A stretch of 64,000 bases of DNA from Mercenaria mercenaria (Eukaryota > Mollusca > Bivalvia > Venerida > Veneridae). A program made the translations under genes and the position numbers. Positions within the stretch are counted from its first letter, which is position 1. Every line of letters starts with the position of its first letter. Below, in pieces: positions 22,237-33,935 of this stretch. The stretch lies in the NCBI RefSeq assembly GCF_021730395.1, contig NW_026463104.1, forward strand, positions 1-64,000. Reading direction: 5' to 3'. A model generated the notes under the pieces. The model was not told where the DNA came from and did not search any database. It worked only from the letters and a program-made list of their open reading frames with translations.

Positions 22237-23840
22237 ATTAGAATATTATTGTAGTTGTGATATAGCCATCGATTAAATATGTACATTTACGAGAACAAAA
22301 TTCATATACCTTTATCTTGAAGTTCTCGAAACGAAATATTTAAAAGTTTCAATGAAATAAATATTGCCTGACTGATCTCTTTTCAGGCGTCAGTATTTAT
22401 TTCCTACTTTATGCAAGGTGAAAACATTTCAGCCGCATATTTGATGCAGTATTATGCTAATACGCATTAACAAAAAAAAAAACCACACACACACACTGGA
22501 ACAGCTCTGTCACAAACTGCTTAATTTTCGTACTTTCGACAATTTTAGAACCCATGCATATAGTTCTTTTGATTGCATACATATGAAATATTATGAATTA
22601 CGATATAAACACTTTCATTAATTGCATTGAAATTTAGATTTAAGTGGCATTATTAAATGTGATACCGTAACAACGTTTAGCCATTGGTTTCTTTGGTAGT
22701 CTTTTTAAAGCTCTGAAGTCCCTTTTTTACTTAATTTTGACATAAACATGTTTGATTTTTCACTTTACAGATTATGAAAGGAACGTTGTATCTGATAGTT
22801 TACTGATAATGATAAACATGAATATCTATTATATAAAACATACAAGACATTTTAAATATCTAAAAATATCAAAAAAAAAAAAAAAAAAAAAATGAAGATG
22901 ATAAGTAATGAACATTTTGTTAAAAGGGGGATATAAGATCAGTAATGAAGTAAAATTTTGGGTGTAGTATAGAAACATTAAATCTTAATTTCTTTTTTCC
23001 ATTATACTTCATTTATATGCGTTCGCAGTAACACATTCGGTCAACCGCTCGGATATTAGATACGGCGTAATGTCATTTAAACCTAGATAATGATTTCTGG
23101 TAGACATTTTACGGGTAATATAACTGTTGCAGGGAATGCATTTTATCCCGTGCATTATGTTTTAAACGGAAATCTCTATACCTTATTGTTTCCTTAAGGT
23201 TAAGTTTGACAATACATAGCTTTTGGTGTAGAATATTGAATATTGATAACTTTAAATCAGCACCAATGTAAGGACTCAAACTCTCATAAGCGATCATCTT
23301 CATAATAGTCTAAACTGTTGAATGTCTTTTTAAAGCGACAATGTCATGAAAAGTGTGAAATGTCGATGGGGAAAACCGACCGGAGGACCGATATTTTCTA
23401 ATCAGTCAAACAAAAATCAAACGCACAACCCCATCCTTCCAATGGATTACATTTTCTTTTGATACAACGATGCTTTGATCACATTTTGATAAATAATATT
23501 CTACAATAAAATACAGTTTTTCTTTCAAACAAATAGGACTATTATATAAAATACGATTACGAACTTAATCAATATAAGCATTTGCATAGAAAAGTTTTCA
23601 AGAGGTGCCAAGGGCGAACCAAAGCAGTAAAGTCTTAAATGTAAAGCAACGAAATGTAAACATATATTGCGACGGAAAACGAAATAATAAGTAACTTCCC
23701 ACTGTAGCTATTATTAGTGAGATGAAAGGGTCAAAATATATGTTGCCCTTGACAAACACAGATGAAGGGCTAGCAAAACCCCTGTACGCAATAACTGTTG
23801 TTGGAGTATCGAACTGACATTAGATGGGTTATTTAAATAC
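22237..23840. other. Rest of intron 1 of B-box copy 2
   Basis: Non-coding AT-rich sequence with a CA run near 22485 and a long A run near 22870-22892. No exon is supported; the minus frame at 23109-23303 has no recognisable feature. Confidence 0.4.
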
Positions 23841-24169
23841 CTGTGTTTCACAGCAATACATATTGTACAGCACACTGTGTCATGTTGTCCACAAAACATC
23901 TGTATCACTTGTCCACGATGCTCCTTGCATAAATCCGTCGGCAGTTCACCGGATGAAAGTGATCTCGGTCCCTGGCCAAACGATTTTGAAGCCTTATCAA
24001 CAACACTGTGATTTTTGGTGAATTTGTTGTGACCCGCGACACAGCTTTGGCAATAGAAGATCTGACAGTCAGTACACTCAAACAAAGCTGCCGTGTTTTT
24101 GCCGTCGTCGGAACATGGTGCACATGTGAAAACAAGTGATGTGTCAGTCTTTTTCTTACCCGTCGCCAT
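23714..24169 (-). CDS. B-box gene copy 2, exon 1 (two B-boxes)
   Basis: The start is ATG at 24167-24169 (MATGKKK), shared with copy 3 (MATGGRF). There is no RING domain. B-box 1 has C16 and C19, C32 and C35, C40 and C43, H47 and H54. B-box 2 (residues 81-109) has C81-x2-H84, C93-x2-H96-D97, C101-x2-C104 and H109. The coding exon ends at 23841 (AAACACAG before GTATTT, phase 2), matching copies 1 and 3. The further frame to 23714 is intron read-through and not protein. B-boxes are zinc-binding folds that aid assembly or partner binding in TRIM-type proteins; without a RING, direct ubiquitin-ligase activity is not expected. With exon 2 (19158-19696, 4.1 kb away) it forms one reading frame. I give no gene symbol because the bivalve family is large and orthology is unclear. 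Confidence 0.85.
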   Translation of the reverse strand: MATGKKKTDTSLVFTCAPCSDDGKNTAALFECTDCQIFYCQSCVAGHNKFTKNHSVVDKASKSFGQGPRSLSSGELPTDLCKEHRGQVIQMFCGQHDTVCCTICIAVKHRYLNNPSNVSSILQQQLLRTGVLLALHLCLSRATYILTLSSH

Positions 24170-27100
24170 CCTTTATTTCTATCAAATAAAGCAATGGCGA
24201 TATTTATCGGTTCAATTTACTAGGAAATAGGATATCCGAAGCTTCAACACTACTAAATTAAATGCAATATATAAGAAAACAAAAATAGAAAAAACTGTTC
24301 ATGTATGATAGGAATTATGTTGGTATCACAATAGGGAGACGAAAATTAAACCTAGATTATTAATGAATCCCCTCAGTGTCACGATACAAACTTGGTCACA
24401 TTAGGAGAAATAATGTGTTAGGCAGGCAGTTAGTTTAGTCAATAAAGCATTCGCCCCATGAGCGAGGAATCACGGATTCGACACCCAGGCTGATTCCCCA
24501 TTACTCTGATCATTTGACACTTATCGCAAAACTATCGCATCCCTGGCATGCTTATTCGGTCAGTCTTAATAAACTTGCAACATTATGTTTCTCCGAAATT
24601 CGAGGACGAAATAATACTAATTCTCGAAATAGATAGCCATTATATTAAGAAAAACTCTCAACAAATAGATCAAAGATATAAATACTAATATTTATAATTT
24701 TATCTCTTTGAAATAACATTCAAAATACAAACATCTTTTTTTCAGTCAAACACAGATCTTGCGAAACTTAAGTTTATTTCACAGATCTTGCGAAACTTTA
24801 GTTTATGACAGAAATCTCACCAGAATGCAATAAATAGTGTTTTAAAAACAAAAATATTGCAGAATGGGTTTCCCCCTCGGCTTTTCTTCCCCACAATCCT
24901 ACACATTAATATAGATATTGTGTTTTTGAGTCAGAAAGCAATATAGATAGGTAGATGCTACTGTACCGACGTAGATGAATAGCTAAAGAATGGGAAAACA
25001 AAGAAGGTACATTATTTCAATATAACCATAGAAAAATGAACGTAGATGAATTGCCAATACATTCTTTTAGTTACTGGTACCCGAAAGTAGTTAACAAATG
25101 AAAAGAAATTGCTACTGATACCAGAAAAAATGTTTTATTATCATACAAGGAAAAAGAAAGTAGATAAATTTTCTATTTGTATCTATTTGCAAGATGAAAA
25201 GAAAAAACTCATACCACTTTTAGTGTCTGTTGAAATATCCAGGCAAAAGAAATTAGCAATATAAAGGAACAGGAATTCTCTCATAAAAATCTTCAGTCAG
25301 AAATTTGTTCTATATTTCGTATATGTTAAAGTCCATCCTACAAGGTGTAATCTTAATTATTATCTTTACACTTTAAACGGTATGATAATGATAAGTTGTA
25401 TCTACATATACTAAACAACCTATATTAGAATACTTCGTTTCGAGTTTCTGTCTAACTAACGTCTTTTTCATAAAATATTACATGAACACTAATTTGATAT
25501 GAAAAATATTATTACACCCTATAAACGAACGTATTCACCCCTCTTCCAGTTGCGAGTGATCAATATAATAAATTGACAGATAAAAGCTGAAAAACACTAT
25601 TTCAAAGTGACTAATATGCTTTGATGGTATGTATATTTAAATTTAATTGGAAACTGGACATGATTTATTTATGTGTATAACGTGTTAGTCTGATTACAGG
25701 CTAAATTAAACAACAACAACAAAATGAATAAATAAATAAATATAAAATGAACTGATCACTGATTTTGTCCAGTCATTTTGCATTGTCGGCGTCAAAAGTA
25801 CATATATTCTTGCTCGAAGTATGATCTACATGTAAATCTCACTATTTCATGATAAAAGAAACAATATTAGTTTGGTGAAATCAAATAAAAAACAATTGCT
25901 TAAATCTTCAATTTATTTATAACCGCCAACAAAAGAAGACTCGGTGTGAACTCCCAAATGTATGCATGTTTGCTTGAGTACTGACAAATGTTTTCGAATT
26001 TCGTAAAAGACTGTATGCCTGTTTGCGACTGACTTATTTATAAAATATCGGCGTCTCCTATGCTCCTGTAATATTTTATAATTATCATAACCCACAAACG
26101 AAATCTAAAGGAGGGTGGTATATAGAAGTCACCGTGCGTTTGTCTGTTCTGTCTCTGTCTCTTTGTATGTGTGTTTTCATAAATTTGATCTTGCAATTAC
26201 TTGAATACTATTATCAACCTCTCACAAATTTTACACACAAACATCGGTAATATGTAGTTAATTCACGTCTTATTGTTTTCCTTTTCTCTTAAGTGTGACA
26301 CTTAAAGGTAAAACAGAGTATATCCTTCGTGTCCGTGCCATAACTTCATTATGCATTAAAGGATTCTGAAAAAAAACTCATATGTTCACCATCATGGCAA
26401 CGATATGTCGCGCACAAGACTATACTTTCTAGAATCTCAGCCTATTGAATAGGCTGTCAAAAGATGAACAGTAAAGGAGTCATTTGTAGTAAAACGGCGC
26501 CAGATTGAATCCACTAGCACATTCAGATCGCTTTCTCGACAGCGTCGTACAGTAAACACCTCTAGTTTAGATTTTTTTCTTTGCCATAAACCCACGAAAT
26601 GTAACATGAAACTTATTATGCTGAAAATACGTTCTGCGAATGAAATAAGACCACGTTTTACAAGCAGAAGTGACAGGAAAGGAAAAATTGAGGGTTTATC
26701 TTAAGGCACTCCTTTCAACGGAGGCAATTACGATGAAATATTACAGTATAACCTACAGGGGGTCCATTTCCTGAAATCTTTCTGCCGCGTATTTTATGTT
26801 ACATGTATTTTTCCATTATAATTGATACTTTTCTTGTGCTAAATGTGTAATTTAAGGTGGTCTTTAATGATGCAATCTGATAAAAGTGCACAATCGTCTT
26901 GATACACGAGGAATTAGAACAATATGCTTTTTAAGTAGATTATGGGGACGGAACAGCGCATTCCTATTGTCCCAGATAAGAATTACAAGAACATAAACAA
27001 CATACTGCCCTCTATGTGTTAAGATCTGTCTGTCATTGTTTTCAACAAATCACTTGAGCACATTTTTAACCAAAATGGCTGTCAGGAGGCCATTTTGTGA

Positions 27101-27500
27101 AGTATCAAGATGGATGCAATTACAGATAACCTAGCTGCGTCTCGTCATACAGTCACCGTGTTGACTACCCGCTGTTTTTGACCGTTATTTTTCATACATT
27201 TATACATGCAAATAACGCACATCTTTCCATTCAAATGTTTCTTCAAAATATTTTGAATTTGTCGATGATATAGACGATTTATAACCTACGCCATTTTTTA
27301 AACCAACGGAAATAAATTTAGCCAGGCTTAGCGATGAAAACGACTAATCCGCACGTCCCGGTATGTGCAGGCGTTTTCTCTGTCAAATCAAATGCAATTT
27401 TTTTCAAACATGAGAAATACCGTCAAATCACAACAGGTACCGGTAGTAAACACAACGTGGCTGTATGTCCAACACCAGAGTACTTGTGATTGCAATAGTA
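24170..27500. other. Intergenic, mostly unrecognised
   Basis: Upstream region of B-box copy 2. A 20-bp phrase with CACAGATCTTGCGAAACTT is repeated back to back at 24749-24800. A SINE-like piece at 24430-24500 is listed separately. No clear TATA box or other promoter element could be assigned and no other gene is seen. Confidence 0.4.
24430..24500 (+). mobile_element. tRNA-like SINE head fragment
   Basis: TTAGTTTAGTCAATAAAGCA resembles a decayed tRNA A-box region, and GGATTCGACACCC a B box, 45 bp apart as in a tRNA. The acceptor stem does not pair, so this is a SINE head or tRNA relic and not a working tRNA gene. Confidence 0.4.
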
Positions 27501-30370
27501 TTAAAACAACTAAGGATAATTTTGTTGGCAGACGGACAGACAGACAGACACAAGGACAGAGGAAGGGGGTCAACCTATAGTCCCATCCTGTCTCTTTTCA
27601 TCGACGTTTTGAAGTCGTCAGGTCATATTTCTTTGTGTGACGTCTTCGGGAATCGACAGGTTGAATTCTTGCAAGACCTAGAATATGTCTGTAAAACCAA
27701 CACGAAATACTTGCATGTAAACGATTCTGAAGCATTCAGTTTGTTATATAATTAACTAGGACAGCCAGTCACAGAGCCCGTCCCCCTCCTCCCCGCCCCC
27801 ACCAATGGATAAGTACGTGTATAGCACGAGGGGTTCGACATTAAACGACGAATTGGTATGCCTCTTCTATTTTAGTTACGCTATTAAAGGACACAAATAG
27901 CCTGATGTAGTCGCAAAATGTAATAAAGTGTCAGTCGCAAATTTGAGTTCAGAACAAATATTATTATTTATAAGCTGGCATACAGTGAATGTTTTTTATC
28001 GACTAGACAAAATTAATTTCTTTAAAAAACGCAACATGCAACATCTTACTTACATAAAGTTAAGGATTATGTGTTTATTTAAGATAACATCATGGATTAT
28101 TGGATTGCAAATCAAATTGATGTTTTATACATCAGTTTCGTGACTTGGTCGAGTGTATTTTCATGCAATTGAGTGCTATCAGTCAACATTTTGCAAACAT
28201 TTCTTCTCTGTTTCATCTAACATATCACCATATAGACATATTCATGTTAGGCTTATTGACACCGTGTAAAGCAAAATAATTAATTTTAAGACGACTTTTT
28301 ACCTTCGACCTGTCTGATTATTGTTTCGATCGGTCGCAAGAGGAATAGGGGGTGTACAGTCGTTTATAGGGTGTAATTATTGTATTACACTATAGCTCAG
28401 TAGGATATGCCTTTCAATACAACAGTTGCGTTAGTTTTATTCGAATACCTACTCCTGGGCGGATCCCGCTTGGATTGGTGGGGGAGGGGGTCAGGGGGAT
28501 CCGGAACACCTAGAAGTTTTAAAGTAAATGGTGAAAATTGCTAAAGTTGCACTCTCACAGTTAAACAAACAATACAAAAATAATATTAAATAAAATAGAT
28601 TCTTTAAGACAGGTAACAGCGGACTTTTTCAGTCGAGTCGTTTTGTTTAGGTCAGGCATTTAATGGAAAATTGACACTTTTTCCAAAACGTAGACTTAGT
28701 CTATAGTTTTAAGGTGTTCCCTGCACCTTCGTTTCGCATCAGGGACATCAGGGACATTATTACAGAAAATTACGCCTTTACGAGTACTTACAGCTGTCTG
28801 CTCACAGCTGAATTTTTCTTTTGTAAACATTATCATTGTTTCCATCTAGCTTGACACCTCGTGTTAATGACTTAAAATTAACATTGAGCAGCTGGATGAC
28901 CTTCTCTCTTCACTGCAAAGAAACAATGTTCTCGACATTAGCTGTTCCTAATTATCTTCCAGTGAAAGTTTTAGAATCCATCAAATGTATGAAAGTTTTT
29001 CCGTTACTCGAGCTCTCTGTTATCCTTCTGTTTTGTCGCGTTCTATGCATCTTTATCAGATTCGTTTTCAAATTGTCGTGTTGGCGCGCATACAAAAACA
29101 ACACACACACATTTCAAAAAAAAAAATGTTATGGTGTGTTTGCGTGTGTGCCCGGATTTTAAAATGAGGCATATACAATTGGCGTTAAAGGGAATTCCTA
29201 TAGTTTTTATGCGCATCTTTCTGCGCAGCCGATACTTTCTAAGGAAAACTGAAGTGAAGTCAACATTATGACAGACACTCTTAAATATGAGGAATCTTGA
29301 TTGAAATAATATTTTTGATAAGTTTTATCAGTAATAAAATGTTGATACTGGTTTATATTGTATTGACAAGTATCATGCCTGACAGGTATCTTGCCATTTT
29401 TTTGGTTGTGTTTTCACATCGCATTTTAGTACAAAGATAGTGTTGTACATATAAAGCAAGACAATTGCCTTAGTGCTGATAAGTCAATATCACCTTTCAG
29501 ATTACTTAGTATTCAATTATAGAAAGAATAAAGAATTTCTAAACCTTTTTTTTAACATCTAGCAGATATACATGTAATCAATTTGATCAAGTTCGCGCCA
29601 TTTTCGTCTAAACGGGTGTTGTATTCAAGCAACACAAAATTTAGCCTGGGGGACCCATATAGTTTTAGCCATTTTTATGCTCACAATACAATTATTTGAA
29701 CTCAAGAAAAGCAGGAAAATTTCTACGAAACAGTTCTTTTTTTCAAAATTTAAAAACATATTCTTCACTATGGGTATTTTTCTTTGAAAAAAGCTCACAA
29801 AAGTGAATATGAAACAAGATTGTTTATCCATTTGTACCCATTATTGTAAGGATCTAGTATTACAAATATGACTATGATATCATAGAAGCATATGATAAAA
29901 TCTGTGAAAAAAAATAAACCTTATTGTGCTGTCTTGATGTATATTTTGGTTGCTATTTATAAAAAAATCAGGAAATTATGAACATGTTAAAAATCGTTGG
30001 CAGTTTCAGCAACAGTTGGTGTGTTTAAAGCAATTTTTCACAAAAACAAGCCTAGTGACCTATTTTTTTTATTTGTTTGTTTTCTTCAGCACAAATCCTT
30101 ATCATATGTGTGAATTTGAAAAAATTCTATGAAAGAAAAAAACTATAGCAATTCTCTTTAAAACAATAAGAAATCGAAGTAGGGTAAAATGAAAACTGAA
30201 CAAATGGTATGTAGCATTCGTTATATAAAAAAAAAACAAAAGTAAAATACTTATGAAAAGGAATAACTTAAGAATGTCAAAACGCATTATTCCAGATGAC
30301 ATTTACGTTTGTTCCGTTGATAAAAAGAAACACTTACATTGAGTTGATCTAAAAAAATAGAATTATATTA
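27501..30370. other. Intergenic, no recognised gene
   Basis: A short GACA-rich run sits at 27529-27560. Small open frames on both strands show no recognisable domain. The rest is AT-rich with minor C-rich patches near 27780 and 28470. Confidence 0.35.
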
Positions 30371-31250
30371 AACTAGAGCTATCACTAAAGGTGATAAATG
30401 TACCCCCGCATGCACTGACACAGTACATTGCAATCTGACGCACACACGATTGCATAATTATGTTGACTGTATGTATACGGACTGTATGTATACAGTATAG
30501 CAACAAAAAACAAAGTCCAATAACTACGCAGAATATTTATCTAAAATAACGTAACATGCACCATGCACAACTAGGGTTGGTAATGATCACTTGTGCGAAG
30601 TTTCATTAAATTGTGTGCAAGGGTTCGGAAGATTAGGCGCGCACAAGATTGCATATGCAGACTGTATGTACATAGTATGTTAACAAGAAACAAAGTCCCA
30701 TAACTCTGCATTTTTTGTCGTTGAAAAAACCCAACATGCCCTATGCACAACTACTGTTGTTACTGATCACTTGAGTGAAGTTTCATTAAATTGTGTCAAG
30801 GGGATGAGGAGAGATGGTGCACACAAGATTTTGTCTATGTATATAGTATAGTAACAAAAAACAAAGTCCCGTAACTCTGACAAAAATTATCTGAAAGAAC
30901 CAAACATGTCCCATGCACAACTACTGTTGTTACTGATCACTTGTGTGAAGTTTCATAAAATTGCGTCAAGGGGATGAGGAGAGGTGGTCCGCACAAGATT
31001 ATGTCTATGTATATAGTATAGTAACAAAAAACAAAGTCCCATAACTCTGCATTTTTTTCTGAAACAACCTAACATGCCCCATGCACAACTACTGTTGTTA
31101 CTGATCACTTGTGTGAAGATTCATTACATTGTGTCAAGGGGATGAGGAGAGATGGTGCGCACAAGATTGTGTCTACGGACGGACGGACGGACAGACAACC
31201 TGAAACTAGTATACCCCCACCCCTTACAACTTGTTGTCGGGGGTTACAAT
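30371..31250. mobile_element. Non-autonomous element with central ~170-bp tandem repeats
   Basis: It begins AACTAGAGCT and a small hairpin (ATCACTAAAGGTGAT). Four tandem copies follow, each with AACAAAAAACAAAGTCC, TGCACAACTACTGTTG and GATCACTTGTGTGAAG (unit marks at about 30504, 30681, 30854 and 31022). It ends after a GGAC-repeat in ATACCCCC...GGGGGTTAC. The hairpin head, tandem core and simple-repeat end are the layout of pearl/Helentron-like bivalve elements. The class is inferred from layout only; no coding region is present. Confidence 0.65.
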
Positions 31251-31674
31251 AAATTGATATAGAAATTGTTTTAATAAAAGTATCTAATATGTCATTTTTG
31301 TAACTCATATTTCATACACAACAACGCGATTACGCTATGCGCATGTAGATCGACAGACAAATGTTTTGATATCTACTTTTATGACAAGACATTTTAGACC
31401 TTGCGTTTGTGGATACTATAATATTATTTTTGCCTTTGGCTCCTGCTTAATATGAATTTGAAACGTCAAATGTATAGTATTGTTTTATTTAATGGGTAAA
31501 TCGTATGATCAAGGTCATTTGTGAATAAAGGTAAATAAATGATATAAACATATCCTTAACCCTGAGAAAAGAAACTGTTTTATATTTCTGTACTGACAAA
31601 AAGCAATGATACTTTTGCAAATTTAAACAAATTTGAAATAAGGATGGGGAAGACAAGAATCTGATAAATGTGTA

Positions 31675-31735
31675 AGGGCATTGACAGACTGACAGACAGA
31701 CCGGCAGACAGACTGACAGACTGAGATATTGAACA
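31675..31735. repeat. GACA/GACT-rich microsatellite
   Basis: About fourteen GACA or GACT words in near-tandem. The 93-codon minus-strand frame covering it owes its CLPVCLSVC stretch to this repeat and is not a gene. Confidence 0.7.
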
Positions 31736-31799
31736 AAGCTGACAAAACAGAAATGCCACCCTTGATGCATTCAGTAACTACACAAGGAACAGGAAATTA

Positions 31800-32040
31800 A
31801 TTGGTCACTCTGCGCTGGTCGTTTGGCATACTGACCAAAAAATCAATAACTACCAGTTATAACTGACCTCCGTATCAAATCTGATCTTAGACCAAACCAT
31901 CTTCTACCTATTTGGCAAAATATTCTCTACTGTTCCGGGTCAATGTGACCTTGACCTTTGACCTACTGACCCCAAAATCAATAGGGATTATCTGCTGGTG
32001 ATAATCAACATCCCTATCAAGTTTCCTCTACTTGTCGTGT
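31800..32040. repeat. Dispersed repeat with GACCTTGACCTTTGACC
   Basis: Two related sub-blocks contain ACTGACC(C/A)(A)AAAATCAATA followed by a CTATCAAGTTTCCTCTAC-type phrase. I know GACCTTTGACC-type phrases as common molluscan dispersed repeats. No coding content. Confidence 0.5.
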
Positions 32041-32130
32041 CCAACATTTTTACAAACTTTCTTTTTGACGTAGGGAAAAACCAAGACTACTTTTCTGTGG
32101 TACAACATGGGTGGTACCTCCAATTTTAGG

Positions 32131-32290
32131 TACGAGGGGCGTTCAATATGTAATGTTATTCCGTATGTAGTTCTGTAACCGCTTATTATTTTAAGATGCA
32201 GTTTTCGGCACATTATAGAGCAATTTATTGGCAACACAATGCTATATAAGTTAGTTGACCTGACATCCGATTTTTTCCCCAAAATTTCCA
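32131..32290 (+). mobile_element. Mariner-like end, remnant
   Basis: TACGAGGGGCGTTCAATATG resembles the terminal inverted repeat of some mariner transposons, preceded by a possible TA target. The matching far end and a transposase are not visible, so it is at most a one-ended remnant. The overlapping 87-codon minus-strand frame has no recognisable feature. Confidence 0.4.
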
Positions 32291-33397
32291 CGTTATATGC
32301 ACATCATGAAAATGGCATAATATTCATTCTACCCAAGTTCCATATTCAGGTTAAAAGCAAACGTGACATGAGGCTGAACAGCTGAGATATAATATTCAAC
32401 GAATATGCAAGTTTTACTTCAGTTATCCTTTACTACAGTCAAAGTTCTTACTTGAGAAACTCGAAACTAGCTATATATTTCCATAAATAAATAATTATAC
32501 TCGCAAGTCCAATTTCTTCCGAAACCAAAATAAATGCGTTATCATCGTATGTTTCCGTGTTCCTTACTGAAACGCACGAAAAACAAGGTGCGGACTGAGG
32601 CATCAAGTGGGGAGTTGAATAAAAGAGTAGTATTTGTCAAAATAGGGAAATCGTTGCTATTGAGAGCAAATGCACATATTTGTTATTTTATAAATTCGTT
32701 ATTATAACGGTTTCTGACGGGATATATATCCCTTCAAAAACCCTTATAACTAATAATATAGTACAAAACCAGATCAATTTCGAGAAAGCGACAAGCAGTA
32801 CAAACGGACGCGCACATGCCACAGTAAGTCCACTAACCCAATAAGATTAGTTTCGATGCTGCTTTATATACGAGTCAGTTGTGCTTAACATTCGTACTGG
32901 TTCAACTGTTGCATGTACATGATATACACTCAACAAAATTCCTATCCGGTCAGTTTGTATTGTATAACATTTTTGTGAATAATGCATGTATTTACAAGAA
33001 ATTTCACGTACCGACATTTGAATAGGTACTGCACTTCTGGCATTACTGACGAAAGTCCTACCAGGAAAAAAAAACACATAACATCGTAAAAGTCATCCAA
33101 GACATCTAAGTGCATTCAGATGATGCTATTCAATTTGTTGTGGCTGCATTGAACTAAGTGTCATTTCAGAAACAGAATTCAGGAATCATAAGAGAAATGT
33201 AATATGGTATATTGTTTGAAATTTTCCTTTGAGTTTGAGTGGGTCAATAGTTATTCACAGCTAATATTTAAATAATAATACCCGAATATAAACTTAGATA
33301 TTCAATGCTAACTCCCGAATATAAACTTACATATAGCTATTAATTAAAAGTAGCGGATTATTTACAATGGGTATGGACATTGCAGAAAGAGCCATAC
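32291..33397. other. No recognised feature
   Basis: AT-rich non-coding sequence. The phrase CCCGAATATAAACTTA occurs twice, at 33281 and 33314, as a small tandem duplication. Confidence 0.35.
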
Positions 33398-33935
33398 TCA
33401 CATAATAAAAAGGATACACTGTTTTCTTAAAATGGACTTTTTGGAAGATATACGAGTTTTCCCAACAGAAGAATAATAAGTCAAGTTATATATCATACAT
33501 AGACAAACTTCAGTAAAGCTTTCGTTACCGTACAAGCAATTGTCACAAAAATTATGACAAGCATTTTCACAAATATAATGGTTTTCACCTATAATATCCT
33601 CCAAATAGCCTAGTTTATTCCTTATACACCTAGCATTTCTATGAAAAATTGTCATAAGATTTAATGACCCCGGACTAGTTTCAACATTCATATGTTGAGC
33701 TAATATTAATAAAATTATAAAGTGAAAATCAGCATTTTGCATTTTGGTACAATGAAAACAGTTTAAACGTTTCATTGTTTTCTACATTAAAGCATGCATC
33801 TGACAAAAAACGGAGAAAAGATGTATGCTTTTTTCTATGCAGACATAGTTTCTTTCTTTTGAGGAAACCACTACCATATGCTCTGTAGTAAGAATAATCG
33901 ATTGCAACTTGATGGCAAATAACAAAGTCAACCAT
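33398..33935 (-). mobile_element. LINE fragment, start of the endonuclease region
   Basis: The minus strand reads LAQHMNVETSPGSLNL then TIFHRNARCIRNKLGYLEDI. This is the DVETNPGP-like junction and first strand of the AP endonuclease of a non-LTR retrotransposon (usual form: NxRSLRNKLxYLEDI). The next expected block (DIICVTETHL) is not recognisable, so the fragment ends near 33590. Upstream, a second frame (33729-33935) has RKKHTSFLRFLSDACFN, plausibly the preceding LINE sequence one frame away. It is broken and lacks a reverse transcriptase. The clade is not determined. Confidence 0.6.

Noticed and set aside
27388-27755. Overlapping small frames around a GACA repeat
   Set aside because: Both strands open over simple sequence; no domain or splice context.
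28390-28475. tRNA-like phrase (TATAGCTCAGTAGGATATGC ... TTCGAATACC)
   Set aside because: An A-box-like word is present, but the stems do not pair and the B box is poor. At best a decayed SINE head, not a tRNA gene.
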